From Planctomycetota bacterium (GTDB lineage: Bacteria > Planctomycetota > Phycisphaerae > Sedimentisphaerales > Anaerohalosphaeraceae): DNA of 12,163 nucleotides. Below, piece by piece: positions 6,589 through 12,163 of this stretch (its first letter is position 1; each line of letters opens with the position of its first letter). Where the stretch lies: positions 1 through 12,163 of the forward strand of contig JAAYQH010000203.1 in assembly GCA_012519365.1 (NCBI GenBank), written 5' to 3'. Below the pieces are notes generated by a model. The model was given only the letters and a program-made list of their open reading frames with translations. It was not told where the DNA came from and did not search any database. The translations under genes were made by a program, and so were the position numbers.

Positions 6589-7478
6589 AGTTGACCTCCC
6601 TGTTGCGTAAAGGATTGGCTATGGGATTGGCGATCTGCGTACCGGGGCTTCTGTGCCCAATTCAATTTAGTGGCCAAAGTATCCCATTGTGTACGCAGCG
6701 GGTTATTGACCACCAAAAACTGTCCGGCATGCTTGCGGATCGCAACCACATCATTTACCAAAAGCCGCTGCCGCATTTGCCCATCCAGCAATAACGTCGT
6801 TTCTTCGTTGACGCGCAGCGGTTCAATTCGAAGTTGTTGATCGGCATTAAGCACAATAGGACGAAAACTTAACGAATGTGGACAAATCGGAGTCAGTACA
6901 ATCGCCGACAAATTGGCCGACAAGATCGGACCGCCGGCCGACAAATTATAGGCCGTCGAGCCAGTCGGCGTGGAAACGATTACCCCATCGCCAATGCAGA
7001 CTGCCAATTTCTGGTTTTGTACGGTCAGCTTCAATTCGAGCATATTAAACGGCGGCCCGGCGGTGATCACCACATCATTGACGGCGGTATAGGTAAAAAT
7101 CTCTCGGCCCTGGCGAAGTACATCACAATGCAGAATCATTCGCTTTTCAATGAGCGTCTGACCTTTAACTATACGGTCAAATTGCTCGGTCAGTTCTTCG
7201 ATGCTGAATTCAGCCAGAAAGCCCAGTTTCCCGACGTTGACCCCGATTACCGGCACACTGGTCTGGCACAATTCCCGCGCAGCCCGAAGAATCGTGCCGT
7301 CGCCGCCAAAGACCACCGCAAAATCCGCCTGACGCAGGTCGTTGGCCTCGCAGCCGGTTTCCAGACAATTTCCGATGATCTCGGCTTGCGCATCAGCAAA
7401 CGCCAAAAACCGCTCCATCGCCTCCCGCACATGGGGGCGACTTAACTCACCAAAAACAATCAACTTAGGTTTTTTCAT
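6585..7478 (-). CDS. nadK: NAD kinase
   Basis: The 297-aa ATP-NAD kinase phosphorylates NAD+ to NADP+ in the cytoplasm. The diagnostic GGDGT is at 58-62, with the catalytic Asp60. GVNVGKLGFLAEF (79-91) follows, then NDVVI (134-138), which contacts NAD, and the second signature GDGVIVSTPTGSTAYNLSAGGP (163-184), with the family's typical TPTGSTAY core. The length is normal for bacterial NadK. The open frame extends 22 codons upstream, but that part lies in a repeat-like spacer and shows no family similarity. The ATG at 7478 has AGGTGG just before it and starts MKKPKLIVFG, as expected for the N-terminal strand. It lies 85 bp downstream of dxs. The pairing fits the common dxs-(tlyA)-nadK neighbourhood, and NADPH made from its product is consumed in the MEP pathway. 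The last ~25 residues, after about 270, are polar and probably not part of the fold. Confidence 0.95.
   Translation of the reverse strand: MKKPKLIVFGELSRPHVREAMERFLAFADAQAEIIGNCLETGCEANDLRQADFAVVFGGDGTILRAARELCQTSVPVIGVNVGKLGFLAEFSIEELTEQFDRIVKGQTLIEKRMILHCDVLRQGREIFTYTAVNDVVITAGPPFNMLELKLTVQNQKLAVCIGDGVIVSTPTGSTAYNLSAGGPILSANLSAIVLTPICPHSLSFRPIVLNADQQLRIEPLRVNEETTLLLDGQMRQRLLVNDVVAIRKHAGQFLVVNNPLRTQWDTLATKLNWAQKPRYADRQSHSQSFTQQGGQL
6594..6600 (-). promoter_or_regulatory. Strong ribosome site inside the 3' end of nadK
   Basis: GGGAGGT on the - strand sits 5 bases before the TPR-protein ATG (6588-6586) and inside the last nadK codons. The nadK TGA (6587-6585) overlaps that ATG by the sequence ATGA, a usual arrangement for termination-reinitiation. 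Confidence 0.75.
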
Positions 7479-7507
7479 AACCACCTGGCAAATGCCTATC
7501 CGGCTGC

Positions 7508-7563
7508 GGCAGTCTCCGTTTCCCGTCTTCTGCCCACTGACCACCGATTCTTTGACCTCTGAC
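7508..7563 (-). repeat. Degenerate 7-bp repeat-like tract in the dxs-nadK spacer
   Basis: Read on the - strand from the base after the dxs stop, the spacer divides into eight 7-bp steps. The first two are GTCAGAG and GTCAAAG, the fourth is GGTCAGT, and the sixth and seventh are AGACGGG and AAACGGA. Neighbouring units resemble each other more than distant ones, as in drifting heptamer (STRR-like) tracts. The tract is stop-free in the nadK frame, which explains the spurious N-terminal extension. Few exact copies are present, so this is a pattern judgement. Confidence 0.35.
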
Positions 7564-9480
7564 TTACCTATCGACCTTTTCGGGCTGATATTTGAGGGTT
7601 TTTACTGTTTCGACGATTTGATCGGCGGTAATCTTCATCCAGAAAAGCTGTTTACTGCGTTTGGCCGCCGGCAAATACACATCGCCGGCTCCCAGCACAA
7701 CTGTTCGACCTATACTATCTAAAAACAGGTCATTATTTTCCTCACGGGCTTTTTCGGTCGCCATTTCGAGCACGGCCGAGCCAAAACCCCCACTAATACA
7801 GTGGTCTTCAAGAGTGATGACGGTTTTGCCCCTCCGAAACCACTGCAATAAGGCCTCATCCAGCGGCTTGGCAAAGCGGGCATTGACGACGGTAACCGAT
7901 AATCCCTCCTTTTCGAGCGTCTCGGCGGCCTTGAGCGCCTCTCCTACCGGCCAGCCCAGCGCCATCAGGACAATATCCGATTCGCCGTGCCGCAAGACAG
8001 CGCTTTTGCCCACTGCGTAGGGAATATCTGACCCGTAAGGGTCGACCGGTACGGCGTCTTTGGGGTACCGAATGGCAAACGGGACCTTGCTTTGGGCCGC
8101 CAACTTCAGCGACTGGAGCAATTCCCACTCATCGGCCGGTGCCGCGATGACCAGATGGGGCCACACGCGCAAATAGGCGATATCCCATAGCCCGTGATGG
8201 GTCGGCCCATCGTTACCGACCGCTCCGGCCCGGTCAATGCAGAACACCACCGGCAACTGCTGAAGCGAGACCTCTTGAAAGATCTGATCAACACTTCGCT
8301 GTAAAAAGGTCGAATAAATACACACAAACGGCTTGAGCCCCTGCTTGGCCATTCCCGCGGCCATATCCACCGCCACACTTTCGGCAATCCCCACGTCGTA
8401 GTACCGATCTTTGCAGCGCTGACGAAATTTCACCAAGCCGGTGCCGTCCGGCATCGCGGCGGTAATGGCAACGATCTTCTCGTCGCGTCCGCCCAGCTCT
8501 GCCAGTCCGTTGCCGAAGGCCTCGGTAAAGGTTCGTTCGCCGCCGAGAGGGGTTTCGCTTTCGCCGTTCAGTTCGAACGGGCCGGTGCTGTGATACTTGC
8601 AGGGATTTTCATTGGCCGGCGTAAAGCCCTTGCCTTTTTTGGTATAGACATGCAGCAGTGCCGGTCGATCCAGCTCCGAGAGCATTTTGAACAGATCAAT
8701 CAGCGAGGCTGTATCGTGCCCGTCCACCGGTCCGAAATAGGCAATGTTCAAGCTTTCAAACAACCGGTTTGGAGAGATCGCCATCCGCAGGGTCTTTTTG
8801 ACGTTTTCGAGAGTCTCTTCCATCCGCCTGCCGATCAGCGGCAGATTCTCCAGCATCCGAGTGGTCGTCTTGCGGATATCTTCATAGGTATGGCTTAGCC
8901 GTACCCGCGACAGAAAGCCGGCCATCGCCCCTTGGGTGACATCAATCGCCATCGAATTGTCATTCAGGATAATCAGCAGTTGCCGTTTGACCAGGTTCAG
9001 GTTGTTCAATGCCTCAAACGACAGGCCGTTGACAATGCTGGCGTCCCCGACCAAGGCAACAATCTTTTCATCGGTGCCTTTATGTTGAGCACCCAAGGCC
9101 ATTCCCAGGGCCGTGGCAATGGACGTTCCCGCATGGCCGACGGTAAACACATCATATTCGCTCTCGGCGGGGCTTGGAAAGCCGCTTAGGCCGTTTTCCT
9201 GCCGCAGTCGATCGAACAATTCCCCCCGGCCGGTCAGGATTTTATGCGCATAACATTGATGCCCTACGTCCCACAGCAGCCGATCCCGACGAAAATCAAA
9301 CGCGCGATGCAAGGCAATGGTCAATTCCACGACACCCAGATTGCTGGCCAGATGCCCGCCTGTCCGGCTGACCGAATGGGTAATAAGCTGGCGTATCTCC
9401 TCGGCAAGCCGTGCCAGCTGGTCAATTGTCAGGGCCTGCAAGTCCTGCGGGCCGTGTACGGTATCCAGTAATTTTGTCAT
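7564..9480 (-). CDS. dxs: 1-deoxy-D-xylulose-5-phosphate synthase
   Basis: The 638-aa thiamine-diphosphate enzyme joins pyruvate and glyceraldehyde 3-phosphate to give DXP, the first step of the MEP isoprenoid pathway. Seen in order: GGHLASNLGVVELT (41-54), WDVGHQCYAHK (70-80), GHAGTS (115-120), the ThDP/Mg motif GDAS (145-148) with NDN (173-175), YFGPVDGHD (248-256), the Glu of GIAE (364-367), the YSTFLQR segment (389-395), and DRAGAVGNDGPTHHG (416-430). The residues after GIAE are SVAV, where most Dxs proteins have QHAV. The frame continues to a TTG at 9489, but the ATG at 9480 begins MTKLLDTV, as Dxs proteins do, and has GGATAGG directly in front, so it is preferred. It lies 42 bp after the phosphoesterase gene and 85 bp before nadK, within the ispA-to-dinG operon. 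Confidence 0.96.
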   Translation of the reverse strand: MTKLLDTVHGPQDLQALTIDQLARLAEEIRQLITHSVSRTGGHLASNLGVVELTIALHRAFDFRRDRLLWDVGHQCYAHKILTGRGELFDRLRQENGLSGFPSPAESEYDVFTVGHAGTSIATALGMALGAQHKGTDEKIVALVGDASIVNGLSFEALNNLNLVKRQLLIILNDNSMAIDVTQGAMAGFLSRVRLSHTYEDIRKTTTRMLENLPLIGRRMEETLENVKKTLRMAISPNRLFESLNIAYFGPVDGHDTASLIDLFKMLSELDRPALLHVYTKKGKGFTPANENPCKYHSTGPFELNGESETPLGGERTFTEAFGNGLAELGGRDEKIVAITAAMPDGTGLVKFRQRCKDRYYDVGIAESVAVDMAAGMAKQGLKPFVCIYSTFLQRSVDQIFQEVSLQQLPVVFCIDRAGAVGNDGPTHHGLWDIAYLRVWPHLVIAAPADEWELLQSLKLAAQSKVPFAIRYPKDAVPVDPYGSDIPYAVGKSAVLRHGESDIVLMALGWPVGEALKAAETLEKEGLSVTVVNARFAKPLDEALLQWFRRGKTVITLEDHCISGGFGSAVLEMATEKAREENNDLFLDSIGRTVVLGAGDVYLPAAKRSKQLFWMKITADQIVETVKTLKYQPEKVDR

Positions 9481-9499
9481 CCTATCCAATTCTGTTTAA

Positions 9500-9524
9500 T
9501 GTTGCGTTTCAATTGTGTTGCGTT
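9500..9524 (-). repeat. 9-bp direct repeat in the phosphoesterase-dxs spacer
   Basis: TGTTGCGTT (+ strand) occurs at 9500-9508 and again at 9516-9524, with start points 16 bp apart. The second copy overlaps the phosphoesterase stop codon. The pair lies 20-44 bp upstream of the dxs start. It could be a protein- or RNA-level site, or chance. No promoter is evident beside it. Confidence 0.4.
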
Positions 9525-10392
9525 ATCGGTTATTCTCTTGCAGCGGCAGTGACCAGTGCTGCGCGACACCAACCGCCTCAACGTCCATAGTGCCCTGGCC
9601 GAGCCGAACGGTGTACCATACCGCCTTTTGGTCGGCGTGTTCGACCATGGCCTCCAACGACACATAATTGATGCCGTTCTGTCGCAGCCAATTGCCGCGA
9701 TGTGTATGGCCGCAAAAGTACGCCTTTACACACGCGTGCCGTTCCATCATTGCGACCACCTGCTCGGCGTTCCAAAGCGTGTATTTATCGCCAAACGGAA
9801 CCAGCGGCAAATGTCCGAACATCAGTACCGGCATTTTCTCAGCATCCGCCTCGGTTAACACCTCCTCCAGCCACGACATCTGCTCGGCACCCACGGCGCC
9901 GTTGTACGGCTGGGCGTTTTCCGCACCGCGCTGACGTAACGCGTTCAACATTGCCACGGCCTGCCGATACGGCTGACTGTCTTCGGCCCAGCCGCCCTGC
10001 ACGGCCACATCCTGCGTATCCAGCACGACAAACCGCCGGCGGTCAACTTCAAAGGTATAATACGCCTGCTGCAACTTCAGCAGCGACATCGTTGTTTCAC
10101 GCCGCAACCCCTCAAAGTCATGATTGCCTATGACGTGATAGGCCGGCATCCGCACTTGATGATAAATCGCTGTGGCCGTGGCCAATTCGTCCTGAGCATT
10201 GGGGCCGCCGTCGATTAAATCGCCCAACTGCATCACAAAGGCCGGTCCCGGCTGTTGGGCGTTCAGCACAGCTATGCATTCAGCCAACCGCTCTTTGGCC
10301 GCCGCATAGTGCCGACTGCCCTCACTGGGCTTTGCGGCGTACTGCACATCCGCCAGCAGAGCAAACATCATGGGACGTTCATACCAATCCAT
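9523..10392 (-). CDS. Metallophosphoesterase, ADP-ribose/CDP-alcohol diphosphatase (ADPRibase-Mn)-like
   Basis: The 289-aa calcineurin-like phosphoesterase has a full dimetal site: ADVQYA (Asp15, Gln17), GDLIDG (57-62, Asp58), GNHDF (89-93, Asn90 and His91), GHLPL (193-197, His194) and GHTH (228-231, His229 and His231). The D-x-Q first motif, the QLGDLIDG-x-NAQ stretch (55-66), VLDTQDVAV (123-131), and the order QPYNGAVGAEQMSWLEEVL then NAEQV all match the ADPRibase-Mn family known from vertebrates and plants. Those enzymes use Mn2+ to split ADP-ribose and CDP-alcohols such as CDP-choline. There is no signal peptide, so it should be cytoplasmic. It lies between ispA (67 bp) and dxs (42 bp), not a usual place for this family. 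Because the MEP intermediate CDP-methylerythritol is a CDP-alcohol and nadK lies downstream, a nucleotide-diphosphate housekeeping role is an attractive inference, but it is untested. The start is uncertain (weak ribosome site); Met8 or Met9 are alternatives. Confidence 0.87.
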   Translation of the reverse strand: MDWYERPMMFALLADVQYAAKPSEGSRHYAAAKERLAECIAVLNAQQPGPAFVMQLGDLIDGGPNAQDELATATAIYHQVRMPAYHVIGNHDFEGLRRETTMSLLKLQQAYYTFEVDRRRFVVLDTQDVAVQGGWAEDSQPYRQAVAMLNALRQRGAENAQPYNGAVGAEQMSWLEEVLTEADAEKMPVLMFGHLPLVPFGDKYTLWNAEQVVAMMERHACVKAYFCGHTHRGNWLRQNGINYVSLEAMVEHADQKAVWYTVRLGQGTMDVEAVGVAQHWSLPLQENNR

Positions 10393-10401
10393 ACCATCGT
10401 T

Positions 10402-10432
10402 ACCGGCCCTGGGCGCAGCCGCTGTTGCCGGT
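10402..10432 (-). other. GC-rich inverted repeat before the phosphoesterase start
   Basis: ACCGGC (10402-10407) and GCCGGT (10427-10432) are perfect complements around a 19-nt GC-rich loop that can itself pair (GGC/GCC). On the - strand the element ends 9 bases before the phosphoesterase ATG, where no good Shine-Dalgarno sequence is seen. No T-tract follows, so it is not an intrinsic terminator. It may be an mRNA stability or translation-control hairpin. Confidence 0.4.
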
Positions 10433-10459
10433 CCTCTGTAAAGCGAATGTCTTATCCAT

Positions 10460-11377
10460 TTATTTTTTTCGATTCAGCATTTCCAGTGCCAGGTGCCGCA
10501 GCAGGTCGGCTCGCGGGCCGAAAGGCTCAATCGCGGCCACCGCCTCCTCGGTGACGCGCCGCAGCAGCAGACGCGACTCATCCATCCCGACCAGCGACGG
10601 ATAGGTCAGCTTGCCCTGGGCGGCGTCCTTGCCGGCGGTCTTGCCCAGTTGCTCGCTGCTGGCGGTTACATCGAGCAAATCGTCGGCAATCTGAAAGCCC
10701 AATCCGATCTTCAGGCCGTATTGCAGCAGCGCCGACAAATCCTGCTCGGAGGCGTTGCCGGCGATAGCCCCCATCCCCGCGGCCGCGGAGAACATCTTAG
10801 CGGTCTTGTGAATATGAATATATCGCAGCCGCTCCATAGTGCCGGGGACGTTTTGGCTTTCCAAATCGGCCATTTGTCCTGCAATCATCCCTGCCGGCCC
10901 GGCCGCCTCGGCCAGTGTGCGAATGATTCGCACCGCCGTCAATGGGTCGCTAATGTACCGAGCCGGGACCTCAAAGGCCAGTGTCAGCAATCCGTCGCCG
11001 GCGAGGATCGCTGTGGCCTCGTCGAACTGTTTGTGGCAACTGGGCCGGCCCCGCCGCATATTGTCATTGTCCATCGCCGGCAGGTCGTCGTGAATCAGCG
11101 AATACGTATGCACCATCTCAATGGCCGCCGCGGCAAACCGCGCCGCCTCGGTGATGTGTCCGGCTGTCAATTCACAGCACCACAGCACCATCACCGAGCG
11201 AATCCGTTTGCCGCCGCCCTGAAGCATATACCGCATCGCCTCTCTCAGCCGGGGCGGAACCGCCGCTTGAGTATCCATCAGGCGCTGCAATTCCTGCTCG
11301 ACGAGGGCTGCTTTTTGGGTCAGTTCCGCCCGAAAGGCCCGTTCGGCAACGTCGTTTTTTTCCGATTCTGTTCCCAT
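10460..11377 (-). CDS. ispA: Short-chain polyprenyl diphosphate synthase (farnesyl/geranylgeranyl type)
   Basis: The 305-aa trans-isoprenyl diphosphate synthase condenses IPP with allylic diphosphates in the cytoplasm. GGGKRIR (54-60) is the usual IPP-binding start. The first aspartate-rich motif is DDLPAMDND (97-105), a D-D-x4-D form with the two-residue insertion common in bacterial FPP synthases. The second is DDLLD (232-236). GQMADLE (167-173) and the KTA segment (191-193) are also typical. Tyr92-Ser93, just before the first motif, match the chain-length positions of E. coli IspA, which favours a C15 (possibly C20) product over long chains. The length is normal. It is the first gene of the - strand operon and shares it with dxs, the usual partner in bacteria. 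The start at 11377 has only a weak GAG site about 4 bases upstream, and a TATAAT box lies 43-48 bases upstream. Confidence 0.95.
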   Translation of the reverse strand: MGTESEKNDVAERAFRAELTQKAALVEQELQRLMDTQAAVPPRLREAMRYMLQGGGKRIRSVMVLWCCELTAGHITEAARFAAAAIEMVHTYSLIHDDLPAMDNDNMRRGRPSCHKQFDEATAILAGDGLLTLAFEVPARYISDPLTAVRIIRTLAEAAGPAGMIAGQMADLESQNVPGTMERLRYIHIHKTAKMFSAAAGMGAIAGNASEQDLSALLQYGLKIGLGFQIADDLLDVTASSEQLGKTAGKDAAQGKLTYPSLVGMDESRLLLRRVTEEAVAAIEPFGPRADLLRHLALEMLNRKK

Positions 11378-11399
11378 TTACTCGTTAAACCTGTATGAT
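11371..11399 (+). promoter_or_regulatory. Possible + strand promoter for the exchanger gene
   Basis: TTCCCA (11371-11376) and TATGAT (11394-11399) are separated by 17 bp and match the sigma-70 consensus at 4/6 and 5/6 positions. The predicted transcript would start near 11406, about 80 bases before the exchanger ATG. The -35 element overlaps the ispA start codon. An alternative -10-like TATTAT occurs at 11416-11421. This is a weak prediction. Confidence 0.3.
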
Positions 11400-11407
11400 G
11401 TTTAATG

Positions 11408-11434
11408 AAAAACGCTATTATTATAGACGTTTTT
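11408..11434. promoter_or_regulatory. 27-bp imperfect palindrome in the divergent promoter region
   Basis: AAAAACG (11408-11414) is the exact complement of CGTTTTT (11428-11434). Inside, CTAT (11415-11418) pairs with ATAG (11423-11426), leaving one unpaired base. The palindrome covers the -10 box proposed for ispA, so it is placed like an operator. AT-richness makes chance symmetry easier, and no regulator gene is nearby. Confidence 0.35.
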
Positions 11435-11448
11435 GCCGCTTTCGAACA
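11420..11448 (-). promoter_or_regulatory. Promoter of the ispA-to-dinG operon
   Basis: A perfect TATAAT -10 box lies on the - strand at 11425-11420. At 17-bp spacing the -35 position (11448-11443) reads TGTTCG, a poor match, so activity may depend on the AT-rich flanks or an activator. Transcription would start near 11413, giving a leader of about 35 bases before the ispA ATG. Confidence 0.5.
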
Positions 11449-11486
11449 GAAAAAACCGTCAGTTTGGCCAATCAAGGATCCCAAAA

Positions 11487-12163
11487 ATGATAGTTGTGCT
11501 GCTTGCTGCGGGGTTGGTGCTGCTGTATGTCGGGGCAGAGATGCTGGTCAAAGGTGCTGTCGCCGTTGCCCGTCGGCTGAACGTCGGGCCGCTGGTTATC
11601 GGGCTGACGATTGTCGCCTTTGGCACCAGCGCGCCAGAATTGACGGTCAGTCTTCAGGCGGGCCTGTCCGGGGCGGGCGATATTGCCGTGACCAATGTGG
11701 TCGGCTCAAATATCTTCAATCTTGCTGTGATTTTGGGGTTATCTGCTCTGATTTGTCCGATTCGTATCAGCGCTCAGGTTATCCGTGTGGATATGCCGAT
11801 AATGATTGGCGTTTCGCTGGTTGGGCTGGCGGTGCTGAACGACCAAACCCTTAGCCGAATCGAGGGGGTACTTTTGACCTTCGGCATTGCCGCCTATACC
11901 ATCTTTTCATTTTGCTTGGCCAGACGCAATCCTTCGGACGTGCTTGCCCACGAACTGGAACAGATGCTTCAAGAGCCGCCCTTGCGCCCCGCTCATTCCA
12001 TCGGGTTAAGCGTCGCAGCGGTTATTGTAGGGCTTGTGCTTCTGGTGCTTGGCGCAAAATCGCTCATTGCGGGGTCCCTTCGCTTGGCTCGACTGATGGG
12101 GCTGTCCGAGGCGATTATCGGCTTGACCATTGTCAGCGTCGGGACCAGCCTGCCGGAACTGGC
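11487..12163 (+). CDS. CaCA-family Na+/Ca2+ exchanger-like membrane protein (partial, 3' end missing)
   Basis: 225 codons are present and the frame is open at the window edge; family members have about 300-360 aa. This is a polytopic inner-membrane cation antiporter of the YrbG type, which usually exchanges Ca2+ for Na+ or H+. The first alpha-repeat is clear: GLTIVAFGTSAPELTVS (39-55), then NVVGSNIFNLAVILG (70-84) with the conserved Asn and Gly-Ser-Asn that line the ion path. A second alpha-repeat begins with GLTIVSVGTSLPEL (212-225) and is cut off. Hydrophobic segments are seen near 1-18, 33-52, 70-90, 104-118, 127-144 and 173-198, and a cytoplasmic-type charged loop spans about 145-170. The ATG is preceded by AAGGA at 11474-11478 with 8-base spacing. 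Upstream ATGs in other frames give no exchanger sequence. It is divergent from ispA, with no evident functional link. Confidence 0.93.
   Translation, partial: MIVVLLAAGLVLLYVGAEMLVKGAVAVARRLNVGPLVIGLTIVAFGTSAPELTVSLQAGLSGAGDIAVTNVVGSNIFNLAVILGLSALICPIRISAQVIRVDMPIMIGVSLVGLAVLNDQTLSRIEGVLLTFGIAAYTIFSFCLARRNPSDVLAHELEQMLQEPPLRPAHSIGLSVAAVIVGLVLLVLGAKSLIAGSLRLARLMGLSEAIIGLTIVSVGTSLPEL

Noticed and set aside
7479..7544. 22-residue N-terminal extension of NadK
   Set aside because: It is encoded largely by the repeat-like spacer, lacks family similarity, and a better start with AGGTGG lies at 7478.
10493..11398. 301-codon open frame opposite ispA
   Set aside because: It is antisense to a complete polyprenyl synthase, and its sequence shows no recognisable domain.
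11405..11854. 149-codon + strand open frame overlapping the exchanger
   Set aside because: The exchanger frame from 11487 carries both alpha-repeat motifs and a well-placed ribosome site. This one is Cys/Arg/Gly-rich out-of-frame sequence.

Overview
This window of about 12.2 kb is a dense piece of bacterial chromosome, moderately GC-rich by eye, with ordinary housekeeping genes and one unusual two-gene cassette. No rRNA, tRNA, transposase, phage gene or CRISPR array was seen. The style suggests a Planctomycetota/Phycisphaerae-like bacterium. The hints are NadK and Dxs variants that resemble planctomycete proteins as I remember them, a secreted TPR protein with a long low-complexity N-terminus, and degenerate 7-bp repeats between genes. 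This is an inference from recall, not from a database search.

Left part, + strand (1-3006). The tail of an unidentified upstream gene ends at 54. Next comes a 599-aa fusion of a GNAT N-acetyltransferase domain to a zinc deacetylase of the HDAC/acetylpolyamine amidohydrolase family. An ATP-grasp carboxylate-amine ligase of the D-Ala-D-Ala ligase fold follows. Together they encode acetylation, deacetylation and amide-bond ligation, as expected for a small biosynthetic or protect-ligate-deprotect pathway. The substrate is unknown, and this is the most interesting part of the window. A hairpin terminator near 3064-3089 separates this unit from the convergent operon.

Middle and right part, - strand (11377 down to 3091). 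Six co-directional genes look like one operon, transcribed in this order: short-chain polyprenyl diphosphate synthase (ispA), an ADPRibase-Mn/CDP-alcohol diphosphatase-like metallophosphoesterase, dxs, nadK, a secreted TPR protein, and a DinG/YoaA-type Fe-S helicase. ispA-dxs-nadK is a variant of the common bacterial ispA-dxs-(tlyA)-nadK arrangement. Dxs feeds the MEP pathway, IspA condenses its C5 products, and NadK supplies the NADP(H) that the pathway consumes. The phosphoesterase between ispA and dxs is unusual there. nadK and the TPR gene overlap by 4 bp (ATGA), which indicates translational coupling. A good -10 box lies just upstream of ispA.

Right edge, + strand (11487-12163). The first 225 codons of a divergent CaCA-family Na+/Ca2+ exchanger-like protein run off the window. 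It shares a roughly 110-bp AT-rich divergent promoter region with ispA, and that region contains a 27-bp imperfect palindrome.

No gene-free stretch exceeds about 110 bp. The larger spacers hold the terminator, the heptad repeats, the hairpins and the divergent promoter region listed below.
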